This document shows positions 9,691 to 16,951 of a DNA stretch of 64,000 nucleotides, piece after piece. The notes beneath the pieces are model-generated. The model did no database searches. It had not been told where the DNA came from and worked only from the letters and a program-made list of their open reading frames with translations. Location: positions 39,564 to 103,563 of the forward strand of contig JANQKQ010000023.1 of the NCBI GenBank assembly GCA_028281105.1, read 5' to 3'. Each line of letters opens with the position of its first letter. Position 1 is the first letter of the stretch. This DNA comes from Rhizobiaceae bacterium (GTDB lineage: Bacteria; Pseudomonadota; Alphaproteobacteria; Rhizobiales; Rhizobiaceae). Both the position numbers and the translations under genes were made by a program.

Positions 9691-9719
9691 TTGCGAATGA
9701 TAATGAGAATAATTCGCAA
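9691..9719. promoter_or_regulatory. Fur/Mur-box-like palindrome upstream of the metal exporter
   Basis: A 29-bp dyad has perfect 8-nt outer arms TTGCGAAT and ATTCGCAA. The centre reads GATAATGAGAATAATTC, which matches about 15 of 19 positions of the classical Fur box (GATAATGATAATCATTATC). It lies 51-79 bp upstream of the exporter start codon on the minus strand, where a promoter is expected. In Hyphomicrobiales the Fur homologue Mur responds to Mn2+, which would suit an Mn exporter. The identity of the regulator is inference. Confidence 0.6.
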
Positions 9720-9787
9720 CTAATAGCCCAAACAAGCGGATCAATCAACACGGAATTTCAGCGCGATACCGCGAAGGCGCTGCGCGA

Positions 9788-10762
9788 TCAGGAGTCGGCC
9801 GGGCCGCCGACCAGGAAGGTCGAGCGGGTCTGACCCCCGTACAATACGGCGGCGATGGCGCTGATGCAGGCGTCCATCTGGCCGGCAAGCGCATCGTGGC
9901 TAGCACCGGCCACATGCGGCGACATGATCACATTGTGCCTGGCGAACTCGGCGAAACGCGGCGTCGGCTCGTCTTCGAACACGTCGAGGCCGGCGCCTGC
10001 GAGCCGACCCGAAGCCAGCGCGCCCAACAGCGCGTCTTCGTCGACCAGTCCCCCACGCGCGGCATTGACGAGAATGGCGCCCGGCTTCATTGCCGCCAGC
10101 TCACCTTCACCGATCAGCGGCTTGTCCCCGGTTCTCGGTAGGTGCAGGGTGAGGATATCGGCCCGCTCGATGATGCCGGCGAGATCGGTGACCAGCGAAA
10201 CCTCCGGCGGCCGCGACCCGCCATCGAGAACGGGATCGCACACCACCACGTCAATGCCGAAGCCGGCCGCGCGCCGCCCAACCGCCTGGCCCACCGGCCC
10301 GTAGCCGACGATGCCCAGGGTGCGCCCGGCAACGCCTACAAAAGGCCCGCGCAACCAGTCGCCCGCCTTCATCGCCGCGTCCCAGTTGTGAAGATCGCAC
10401 GCGAGCGACAGGATCATCGCCCACGTCAGATCGGCCACCGAATCCGCATTGACGCCGCGCACGATGGAAACGGCGATGCCGTTGTCGCCCGCCGCATCCA
10501 GATCCACCGCGTCATAGCCGACGCCGAAGCGCGCGATCAGCTTCAGCCCGGAGGCGCTGCTCAGCAGCTCGCGGTCATATCTCTCCGCACCGGCGATGAT
10601 CGCCACCGCATCTTCCATCTGCCGGGCCAGATCATCGCCCGACGGCCCGCGGCCCGTTTCATTCCAAACGACGCGACGGTCGAGAGCAGCCAGACGACCT
10701 TCAAATTCGGGCCGCAGATGGTCGATCGTGGACGGGTTGACATAGATGGTGCCGGACGCCAT
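9788..10762 (-). CDS. D-isomer-specific 2-hydroxyacid dehydrogenase
   Basis: This is a 324-residue NAD(P)-dependent dehydrogenase. The catalytic domain contains ARFGVGYDAVDLDAA, and the Rossmann motif GYGPVG is at residues ~153-158. The catalytic triad is Arg236 (NAARGGLVDE), Glu265 (DVFEDEP) and His283 (SPHVAGAS). The family reduces 2-keto acids to D-2-hydroxy acids (glyoxylate/hydroxypyruvate, phosphoglycerate and others); the substrate cannot be assigned. It is divergent from the XRE-cupin regulator, whose operator-promoter region it shares, so co-regulation with the peptide-transporter/hydantoinase operon is plausible. The start at 10762 gives the full N-terminal strand (TIYVNPSTI). Confidence 0.88.
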   Translation of the reverse strand: MASGTIYVNPSTIDHLRPEFEGRLAALDRRVVWNETGRGPSGDDLARQMEDAVAIIAGAERYDRELLSSASGLKLIARFGVGYDAVDLDAAGDNGIAVSIVRGVNADSVADLTWAMILSLACDLHNWDAAMKAGDWLRGPFVGVAGRTLGIVGYGPVGQAVGRRAAGFGIDVVVCDPVLDGGSRPPEVSLVTDLAGIIERADILTLHLPRTGDKPLIGEGELAAMKPGAILVNAARGGLVDEDALLGALASGRLAGAGLDVFEDEPTPRFAEFARHNVIMSPHVAGASHDALAGQMDACISAIAAVLYGGQTRSTFLVGGPADS

Positions 10763-10918
10763 GGCGGGCTCGTTATTGTTGTTGTGCGGGCTTGGACGAT
10801 CGAATGCGATCGGCCGTGGCCACCGTCGAACACCGGCCGGGCCGCGTCAAGCCGGCCATGCCGGTCCCCCTATGCGACAAGTTCCATACGACACCTGCCG
10901 CCACGGGGACCCTGACGC

Positions 10919-10940
10919 GATTTTAGCCGTGGTAAAAATC
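10919..10940. promoter_or_regulatory. Operator-like dyad 1 upstream of the XRE-cupin gene
   Basis: GATTTT at the left end and AAAATC at the right end form a dyad (half-sites ATTTTA/TAAAAAT around GCCGTGG). It ends immediately before the -35 hexamer at 10942. It resembles the dyad at 10969-10987, suggesting two sites for one regulator, most simply the XRE-cupin protein itself. Confidence 0.5.
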
Positions 10941-10941
10941 C

Positions 10942-10970
10942 TTGACAGGCGCGGCCTGCGGCGGAATAAT
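10942..10970 (+). promoter_or_regulatory. Sigma-70 type promoter of the XRE-cupin/peptide transporter operon
   Basis: TTGACA (10942-10947), a 17-bp spacer, and AATAAT (10965-10970), a 5/6 match to TATAAT. The start codon at 10999 lies 28 bp downstream of the -10. The promoter is sandwiched between two similar dyads, a layout expected for autoregulation. Confidence 0.6.
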
Positions 10971-10987
10971 TTTACCAATACTAAAAT
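10969..10987. promoter_or_regulatory. Operator-like dyad 2, overlapping the transcription start of the XRE-cupin gene
   Basis: ATTTTACC AATAC TAAAAT: the outer six bases are perfectly palindromic. It overlaps the end of the -10 element and the expected +1, so binding would block initiation. Half-sites match those of dyad 1 (10919-10940). Confidence 0.5.
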
Positions 10988-10998
10988 GGGGAAGGCGT

Positions 10999-11667
10999 GT
11001 GACCGCAGGCAATTCCAGTCCAGCCCGTTCCGCAGCGCAGGATGACGCGGCCGATGACAGCCATCGCCCTTTGGGCGAACGGCTGCGTCAGCGCAGGCGA
11101 GAATTGGGCCTGACATTGAAGGACGTTGCCAGCGGCGCCGGGCTCTCGATCGGCTTCATCTCCCAGGTCGAACGAGAGCTAACCATCCCCTCCCTGTCGT
11201 CGCTGGCGTCGATCTCCCGGGTCCTGCAGACCCACTTGACCGAGTTTCTTTCGCCACCGCCGGCAGGGACACCTCACACCCGCAGCCACAAGCGCGACAT
11301 ATATTCAGTCAGCGAGGGCTCGCTCAACTACGAGCGGCTTTCGGCAAAGTTCCCCGGCAGCGTGCTGAACTCGGTGATCGTGCACGAACCACCCGGCCAC
11401 CGCTCGGAGCCGATCCGACACGAGGGCGAGGAACTGTTCTTCATTCTAAGCGGCTCGATCACCGTCGAGGTCGACGACGAGGTCACCATCCTCAATGCCG
11501 GCGACACGATCCACTTCGACTCCATGCGGCGTCACTCGTCCTGGAACCACACCAGCGAGCCCGTGGCGATGCTGCATGTGTGCACGATGGACGTGTTCGG
11601 CGACGGACCGCAGGATGCCGACAAACCGGGCAACCGCGCCGGCCACGACGACAACAACAAGAACTGA
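10999..11667 (+). CDS. XRE-family transcriptional regulator with C-terminal cupin sensor
   Basis: The chosen GTG start at 10999 follows a GGGGAAGG ribosome site. Upstream ATT/ATG-rich sequence in the same frame overlaps the promoter and is excluded. The protein has 222 residues. An HTH_3 domain covers ~25-80 (LGERLRQRRRELGLTLKDVA, GAGLSIGFISQVERE), and a Cupin_2 domain ~130-200 (HEGEELFFILSGSITVEVDD, LNAGDTIHFDS, HSSWNHT). Such regulators typically sense a small metabolite and control adjacent amine, amino acid or peptide catabolism. It is the first gene of the operon with the Dpp-type transporter and hydantoinase genes, and 30 bp separate it from the SBP gene. The flanking dyads suggest autoregulation. 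Confidence 0.9.
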   Translation: MTAGNSSPARSAAQDDAADDSHRPLGERLRQRRRELGLTLKDVASGAGLSIGFISQVERELTIPSLSSLASISRVLQTHLTEFLSPPPAGTPHTRSHKRDIYSVSEGSLNYERLSAKFPGSVLNSVIVHEPPGHRSEPIRHEGEELFFILSGSITVEVDDEVTILNAGDTIHFDSMRRHSSWNHTSEPVAMLHVCTMDVFGDGPQDADKPGNRAGHDDNNKN

Positions 11668-11696
11668 CCAACCATCCAACAGGAGAGCAAAGAACC

Positions 11697-13292
11697 ATGA
11701 GACCGATTGTGAAGACCTTCGCGGCGGCCATGCTGGCGACCAGCATGTTGGCCGCCATGCCGACGGCCGCCAATGCCGGTGGTACGCTGCGCCTCGATGA
11801 AGTGGCCGTGGGCGAACTCGACCCGGCCAAGGCGTCCGACTACGCCGACTCCATCTTAATGTTCAACGTCTACGACACCCTGGTGCTGCCCCGGCAGGGT
11901 GGTCCGGGCCACGTGCCGCACCTGGCCGAGAGCTGGGAAGGATCGGGCCAGACCTACACCTTCAAGCTTCGTGACGACGTCAAGTTCCAGAGCGGCAACC
12001 CGCTGACGGCCGAAGACGTGGTGTTCTCGGTCGACCGCATGCAGGCGCTGGGCAAGGGCCTGTCCTATCTGATGAGCGATGTCGAATCGGTGGAAGCCAT
12101 CGATTCCCACACCGTGCGGTTCAACCTGTCCCAGCCCTATTCGCCCTTCGTCGCTTCGCTGGTGCGCCTTCCCATCGTCGACAAGGCCACGGTAATGGCC
12201 AATCTGGGCGACGGTGACGGCGAGATGAAGGACTGGGGCGAAGCCTATCTGTCCGCCAACGGCGCGGGCACCGGCGCCTATGTGGTCACATCCCATAACC
12301 CCCAGGAAGAAACGGTTATGGAGAAGAACCCGAACTACTTCCTGGGCATCGCCGATGCCGCGCCCGATACCGTGCGCCTGCGCTACGGGCTGGAAGCGGC
12401 GACGGTTCGCACCCTGATCGCCCGCGGCGAGCACGACATCGCCTCCCAGTGGCTGCCGCCGGAGGTGATCAAGGCGCTCGTCGACGATGGCGCGCAACTG
12501 TTGACCGAAAGCGGAACCGGCGCGTTCTACTTCAAGTTCAACACCACCAAGCCGCCGCTCGACGACGCCAACTGCCGTCTCGGCCTGTCGAAAGCCTTCG
12601 ACTACGCCTCCTCGATCAAGATGATCGCGGTAACCGACGAGGTTTCCCAGGGCAGCCCGTCCACGGGAGCGATCCCCGTCGGCATGTTCGGGGCCAACCC
12701 GGCCGATCAGACCCTGTCGCGGGACGTTGATGCGGCCAAGCAGCATCTGGCCGACTGCGCCCACGACATCGCCGACCACGAGATCGAGATCTCCTGGATC
12801 GCCGAGGTGCCGCTTGAGGAACGGTTCGCGCTGCTGATGCAGGCGAACTACGCCGAACTGGGCATCAAGTCGAAGATCACCAAGCTGCCTTGGGCCTCGT
12901 TCACCGAGCGGGTGTCGAAGCCGGAAAACACGCCCCACGTCTCGCAGCTGTTCGTCAACGCGGTGACCGGCGATCCGGACACATTGCTGTACGGCATGTA
13001 CCACTCGTCGGTACCGGGCACCTGGCAGTCGCCTGAATATCTGAGCGACGCCCAGGTCGACGCAGCGCTCGAGGCCGGCCGCACGGGAGCCGACGATGCC
13101 GCGCGCGAAGCCGCCTATTCGCAGCTCAACGCCAGGCTGATGGAGATCGCACCGACCATCTACGGCTACGATCGCCAGTCGGTGTTCGTCGCCTCGAACC
13201 GGGTCTCCGCGCCGGCGCTGTCCGATCCCGCGCATGCGTTCGGACTGGATGGCATGGGCTTCTCGTTCCGGCTGATGGAAGTCGCCGAATAG
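11697..13292 (+). CDS. ABC transporter substrate-binding protein, peptide/nickel type (SBP_bac_5)
   Basis: The ATG at 11697 is preceded by AGGAGAGC; the product is 531 residues with a Sec signal peptide (residues 1-27, ending TAANA). The mature protein is a family 5 extracellular solute-binding protein: DTLVLPRQGG, LAESWEGSGQTYTFKLRDDVKFQSG, LTAEDVVFSVDRM, and GTGAYVVTSHNPQE are typical. It delivers oligopeptides or other zwitterionic/cyclic amide solutes to the permeases encoded next. The following HyuA/HyuB/racemase genes suggest the ligand may be a hydantoin, lactam or modified peptide (inference). A hairpin with a T-run separates it from the permease genes, expected to favour higher SBP expression. 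Confidence 0.92.
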   Translation: MRPIVKTFAAAMLATSMLAAMPTAANAGGTLRLDEVAVGELDPAKASDYADSILMFNVYDTLVLPRQGGPGHVPHLAESWEGSGQTYTFKLRDDVKFQSGNPLTAEDVVFSVDRMQALGKGLSYLMSDVESVEAIDSHTVRFNLSQPYSPFVASLVRLPIVDKATVMANLGDGDGEMKDWGEAYLSANGAGTGAYVVTSHNPQEETVMEKNPNYFLGIADAAPDTVRLRYGLEAATVRTLIARGEHDIASQWLPPEVIKALVDDGAQLLTESGTGAFYFKFNTTKPPLDDANCRLGLSKAFDYASSIKMIAVTDEVSQGSPSTGAIPVGMFGANPADQTLSRDVDAAKQHLADCAHDIADHEIEISWIAEVPLEERFALLMQANYAELGIKSKITKLPWASFTERVSKPENTPHVSQLFVNAVTGDPDTLLYGMYHSSVPGTWQSPEYLSDAQVDAALEAGRTGADDAAREAAYSQLNARLMEIAPTIYGYDRQSVFVASNRVSAPALSDPAHAFGLDGMGFSFRLMEVAE

Positions 13293-13304
13293 GCTATAAA
13301 GAGC

Positions 13305-13334
13305 GGGGCGGCCGGCAGCCGGCCGCCCCTTTTT
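13305..13334 (+). terminator. Hairpin plus T-run between SBP and permease genes (attenuating terminator)
   Basis: GGGGCGGCCGG (13305-13315), loop CAG, CCGGCCGCCCC (13319-13329), then five T. An 11-bp perfect GC stem with a U-tract is a canonical intrinsic terminator. Its place inside the operon suggests partial termination, giving more SBP than permease transcript. Confidence 0.75.
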
Positions 13335-13351
13335 GTACAGGCGGCATCGTC

Positions 13352-14377
13352 ATGTCACAGATCGTTCGAGTGCTCGCGAAGAGGCTTGCCACCTCCTTGC
13401 TGGTGCTCATCGGCGTGTCGATGCTGATCTTCGCCATTGCCCGGGTCATTCCGGGCGATCCCGCGCGCATCGCGCTGGGGCCCAACGCCACCGTCGAGCA
13501 GGTCCAGCAGCTGCGCACCGAACTGCACCTGGATGAGCCGATCTGGGTGCAGTACGGCATATTCATTTCCGATCTGAGCCGTGGTGATCTGGGCACTTCG
13601 CTCTACACCAACCGGCCGATCATCCTGGACATCGCCCAGTTTCTTCCCGCCACCCTGGAACTGGTGTTCATCGCCGGCATCATGATGGTCGGCTTCGGTC
13701 TGCCGTTGGGACGGATTTCGGCACGCTACCGAGGTAGCGCCATCGACAACGGCATCCGCGTGATCGCGCTGTTGGGGGTTTCCGCCCCCAGTTTCGTTTG
13801 GGCGGTGATCTTGATGCTGTTGTTCGCGTTCTATCTGCCGATCTTCCCGATCGCCGGGCGCATCTCCGACATCTACTCGATCGCGCCGGTGACCGGCTTC
13901 CTGCTGATCGACACGCTGATCGCCGGCGAGCCTCGCGCCTTCGCCAACGCCGCCTGGCACATCATCCTGCCGGCGTTTGCGCTGGCGCTGTCCGGCATCG
14001 GCCAGGCCGCCCGGCTGACGCGAGCCAACATGATCGAGACCTACGACAAGCCCTATGTGGAGATGGCCCAGTCCTACGGCTTCCCCGAGCGCCGCATCGC
14101 CAGGAAATACGCCTTCAAGCCGTCGCTGATCCCCTCGCTCACCATCATCGGCCTCGACTTCGCCGCCATGCTCGGCAACGCCTTCCTGGTCGAGGCGATC
14201 TTCGCCTGGCCCGGCCTGTCGCGCTACGGCGTCGCCGTCATCCTGCGCAAGGATTTGAACGCCATCGTCGGCACGGTGCTGATCATCTCGGCGACGTTTC
14301 TCATCGCCAATATCATCGTCGATCTGCTGATCGCGCTGATCAACCCGCGCATCCGCTACTCCCAGAGGCCGCAATGA
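13352..14377 (+). CDS. ABC transporter permease, DppB/OppB type
   Basis: The 341-residue membrane protein has the DppB N-terminus (LAKRLATSLLVLIGVSMLIFAIARVIPGDPA). It has six predicted membrane segments and the EAA-type coupling loop near GQAARLTRANMIETYDKPYVEMAQSYGFPERRI. It forms the channel together with the DppC-type permease encoded next, with which it overlaps by 4 bp (ATGA), indicating translational coupling. A hairpin terminator lies just upstream. Confidence 0.93.
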   Translation: MSQIVRVLAKRLATSLLVLIGVSMLIFAIARVIPGDPARIALGPNATVEQVQQLRTELHLDEPIWVQYGIFISDLSRGDLGTSLYTNRPIILDIAQFLPATLELVFIAGIMMVGFGLPLGRISARYRGSAIDNGIRVIALLGVSAPSFVWAVILMLLFAFYLPIFPIAGRISDIYSIAPVTGFLLIDTLIAGEPRAFANAAWHIILPAFALALSGIGQAARLTRANMIETYDKPYVEMAQSYGFPERRIARKYAFKPSLIPSLTIIGLDFAAMLGNAFLVEAIFAWPGLSRYGVAVILRKDLNAIVGTVLIISATFLIANIIVDLLIALINPRIRYSQRPQ

Positions 14378-15207
14378 AGCGCTCGTTCGCCATATTGCTG
14401 TCCAACCCGATGTCGGTGGCGGGTCTGATACTGGTCTCGATCGTGGTCCTGTCCGCCGTGTTCGCCGACTATATCGCCCCTTTCCCCGACCATCGCGGCG
14501 CGGTCGTCGACTTCGCCAATTTCAACCAGCCGCCCCACTGGCCCAACATCATGGGTACCGACCTGGTCGGCCGCGACATGCTCTCGCGCATTCTCTACGC
14601 CTATCGCATCTCGCTCGTCCTGGGCGTCGTGGTGCTGGCCATCGCCGTGCCGATCGGTGTGACCATCGGGCTGGCCGGCGGCTATCTGGGCGGCTGGGCG
14701 GAGTACATATTGCTGCGGATCACCGACGTATTCCTGTCGATCCCGCCGCTGGTGCTCGCCATGTCGATCATGGGCGTTCTCGAACCTACCCTGATCAACG
14801 GCATGATGGCGGTCACCGCCATGTGGTGGCCCTGGTACACCCGCCTCGTCTACAACATCACCCGCGCCGAGCGCGAGGAGGGCTATGTGCTGGCGGCCGA
14901 GGTGATCGGCGCGTCCAAGCTGCACATTATGTTCCGCGAGATTCTACCCAACTGCGTGCCGGCGGTGATCACCAAGATGACGCTGGATCTGGGCTTCGTG
15001 ATCCTGATCGTCTCGTCGCTGTCGTTCCTGGGCCTGGGCGTGCAGCCGCCGACGCCGGACCTGGGTTCGATGGTCGCCGACGGCGCGCGTTACCTGCCCG
15101 ATTCCTGGTGGCTCACCGTGTTCCCGGGGCTGGCCATCCTGGTCGCCGTGTTCGGCTTCAACCTAATCGGCGATGCCATGCGCGACGTGTTCGGAGGCGA
15201 CCAATGA
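14374..15207 (+). CDS. ABC transporter permease, DppC/OppC type
   Basis: The start ATG at 14374 overlaps the stop of the preceding permease. The 277-residue protein has the DppC N-terminal segment (NPMSVAGLILVSIVVLSAVFADYIAPF), GTDLVGRDMLSRILYAYRISL (the family GTDxxGRDxxSR motif), and the coupling loop AREEGYVLAAEVIGASKLHIM-like stretch starting at AEREEGYV. It ends overlapping the ATPase gene by 4 bp. It is one half of the transmembrane channel of the peptide-type importer. Confidence 0.93.
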   Translation: MKRSFAILLSNPMSVAGLILVSIVVLSAVFADYIAPFPDHRGAVVDFANFNQPPHWPNIMGTDLVGRDMLSRILYAYRISLVLGVVVLAIAVPIGVTIGLAGGYLGGWAEYILLRITDVFLSIPPLVLAMSIMGVLEPTLINGMMAVTAMWWPWYTRLVYNITRAEREEGYVLAAEVIGASKLHIMFREILPNCVPAVITKMTLDLGFVILIVSSLSFLGLGVQPPTPDLGSMVADGARYLPDSWWLTVFPGLAILVAVFGFNLIGDAMRDVFGGDQ

Positions 15208-16094
15208 CCCCCTCCTCGCTGAAAGCCCCGACGCTCGCCATCGCCGACCTGACCCTCGGCTTCAGGTCCTGGCGCGGTTATGCGCAGGTGCTGCACGGCA
15301 TCTCGCTCGACATCAAGCCCGGCGAGCGCGTCGCCCTGGTCGGCGAGTCCGGCTCCGGCAAGTCGGTGACCGCGCGCATCGTGCTCGGCCTGTTGCAACA
15401 GCTTAAAACCGCCCGCATCTCCGGCCGCGTCGAGTTCGAGGGTCATGACCTGGAGGCAATACACCCGGCCGAACGGCACCGGTTGCGCGGCACCGCCATG
15501 TCGATGATCTTCCAGGACCCCACGTCTTCGCTCAACCCGGTCTTCACCATCGGCGTGCAGTTCCACGAGGTGCTCAAGCGCGCCGACGCGAACCTGACCT
15601 ACGAGGCCGCCGCCGACCGCGCCGCCGCCATCCTGGCGGAAGTCTCCATTCCCGATGCCGACCGTGTGTTGTCCGCCTACCCGTTCCAATTGTCCGGCGG
15701 CATGAACCAGCGCGTCATGATCGCCATGGCGCTGGCCAATGAACCGAAACTTCTGATCGCCGACGAACCCGGCACCGCGCTCGATGTCACCGTGCAGGCC
15801 CAGACCCTGCACCTGATGCGCCAGCTGGTGGAGGACCATGGCACCGCCGTGCTGTTCATCTCCCACAATCTCGGCGTGGTGCGCGAATTCGCGGACCGGG
15901 TCTACGTCATCTACAAGGGCCGCATCGTCGAGACCGGTCCGACCGAAGCGATTTTCGCCGATCCCCGCCATCCTTACACCCGGGTGCTGATGGAGGCGGT
16001 GCCGCGCATCACCGGCGGCGGCATTCCGGAGATCGAGGAGGACGCGGCGGGATTCGGCGACCCGCTGGTGGTCCATGAAGAGGCGGTCCGATGA
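15204..16094 (+). CDS. ABC transporter ATP-binding protein, DppD/OppD type
   Basis: The product has 296 residues from the ATG overlapping the permease stop. Walker A is GESGSGKSV, the ABC signature is LSGGMNQRV, and Walker B LLIADEPGTALD is followed by the H-loop LFISHNLGVV. The C-terminal oligopeptide extension typical of DppD (ADPRHPYTRVLMEAVPRI) is present. The Gly-to-Met-Asn signature (SGGMNQR) is a common DppD variant. It energises import with the DppF-type partner encoded immediately after it, with which it overlaps by 4 bp. Confidence 0.93.
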   Translation: MTPSSLKAPTLAIADLTLGFRSWRGYAQVLHGISLDIKPGERVALVGESGSGKSVTARIVLGLLQQLKTARISGRVEFEGHDLEAIHPAERHRLRGTAMSMIFQDPTSSLNPVFTIGVQFHEVLKRADANLTYEAAADRAAAILAEVSIPDADRVLSAYPFQLSGGMNQRVMIAMALANEPKLLIADEPGTALDVTVQAQTLHLMRQLVEDHGTAVLFISHNLGVVREFADRVYVIYKGRIVETGPTEAIFADPRHPYTRVLMEAVPRITGGGIPEIEEDAAGFGDPLVVHEEAVR

Positions 16095-16906
16095 ACGCGT
16101 CGCTGCTTTCGCTCGAGAACGTGACGAAGCGCTTCGGCGCCGGCGCCCAGCAGGTGTTGGCGGTCGATCGGGTTAGTCTGGAATTAATGGCCGGGGAATG
16201 CCTGGCCATCGTCGGCGAATCGGGATCAGGCAAGAGCACCATCGCCAACATGGTGCTCGGCATCTATCCGCCCAGCGAGGGGATCATCCGCTTCCACGGG
16301 GAGGAACTTCCCGCCCGGCGGCAACTGCGCCACCGCCAGCTCATCCAACTGGTGCAGCAGAACCCGCTGTCTGCGCTCAACCCGCGCCGCTCCATCGGCG
16401 CCTCGATGCGCCTGGCGCTGGACGTGCACAGAATAGGCCCGGCGTCCTCGCGGCGCGCGCGCGTGAGCGAACTGCTCGAAGAGGTCGGCCTGCCCGCCGA
16501 TTTCGCCGATCGCATGCCGGCGTCGCTGTCCGGCGGCCAGCGCCAGCGCGTCGCCATCGCCCGCGCACTCGCCTGCCAGTCCCGGGTGCTGGTGCTGGAT
16601 GAACCCACCTCGGCGCTCGATGTGCTGGTCCAGGCCCGGGTGCTGCGGTTGCTGGGCGAGCTGCGGCCGAAGCGGGATCTGAGCTACATCTTCATCACCC
16701 ACGATCTGTCCGTGGTGCGCAACATCGCCGACCGGGTCGCGGTGTTCGAGAAGGGTCGGCTGGTCGAGCTTGCCGACACCGCGACGATTTTCGATCATCC
16801 AGGCCATCCCTACACACGCAGTCTCATCTCGGCGGTGCCGGTCATCACCGATGATGAGCTGTCGCTGCGCGGGCGGCTGGCCCGGGAGCCGGAACATGAA
16901 CACTGA
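16091..16906 (+). CDS. ABC transporter ATP-binding protein, DppF/OppF type
   Basis: The 271-residue protein has Walker A GESGSGKST, Q-loop LVQQNPLSALNPR, signature LSGGQRQRV, Walker B VLVLDEPTSALD and H-loop FITHDLSVV. A shortened oligopeptide C-terminal region (DHPGHPYTRSLISAVP) follows. It is the second nucleotide-binding subunit of the importer. The gene is 45 bp upstream of hyuA, so the transporter and hydantoinase genes are very likely one transcript. Confidence 0.93.
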   Translation: MNASLLSLENVTKRFGAGAQQVLAVDRVSLELMAGECLAIVGESGSGKSTIANMVLGIYPPSEGIIRFHGEELPARRQLRHRQLIQLVQQNPLSALNPRRSIGASMRLALDVHRIGPASSRRARVSELLEEVGLPADFADRMPASLSGGQRQRVAIARALACQSRVLVLDEPTSALDVLVQARVLRLLGELRPKRDLSYIFITHDLSVVRNIADRVAVFEKGRLVELADTATIFDHPGHPYTRSLISAVPVITDDELSLRGRLAREPEHEH

Positions 16907-16951
16907 ACCCGCCGCCACGAGCGCGGTCGTCAGCAGACAAGGAGCTAGGTA

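Noticed and set aside
11856..13235. Long open frame antisense to the peptide-type SBP (459 codons)
   Set aside because: The composition (Arg/His/Gly-rich) and exact overlap with a well-supported gene show it is a shadow.
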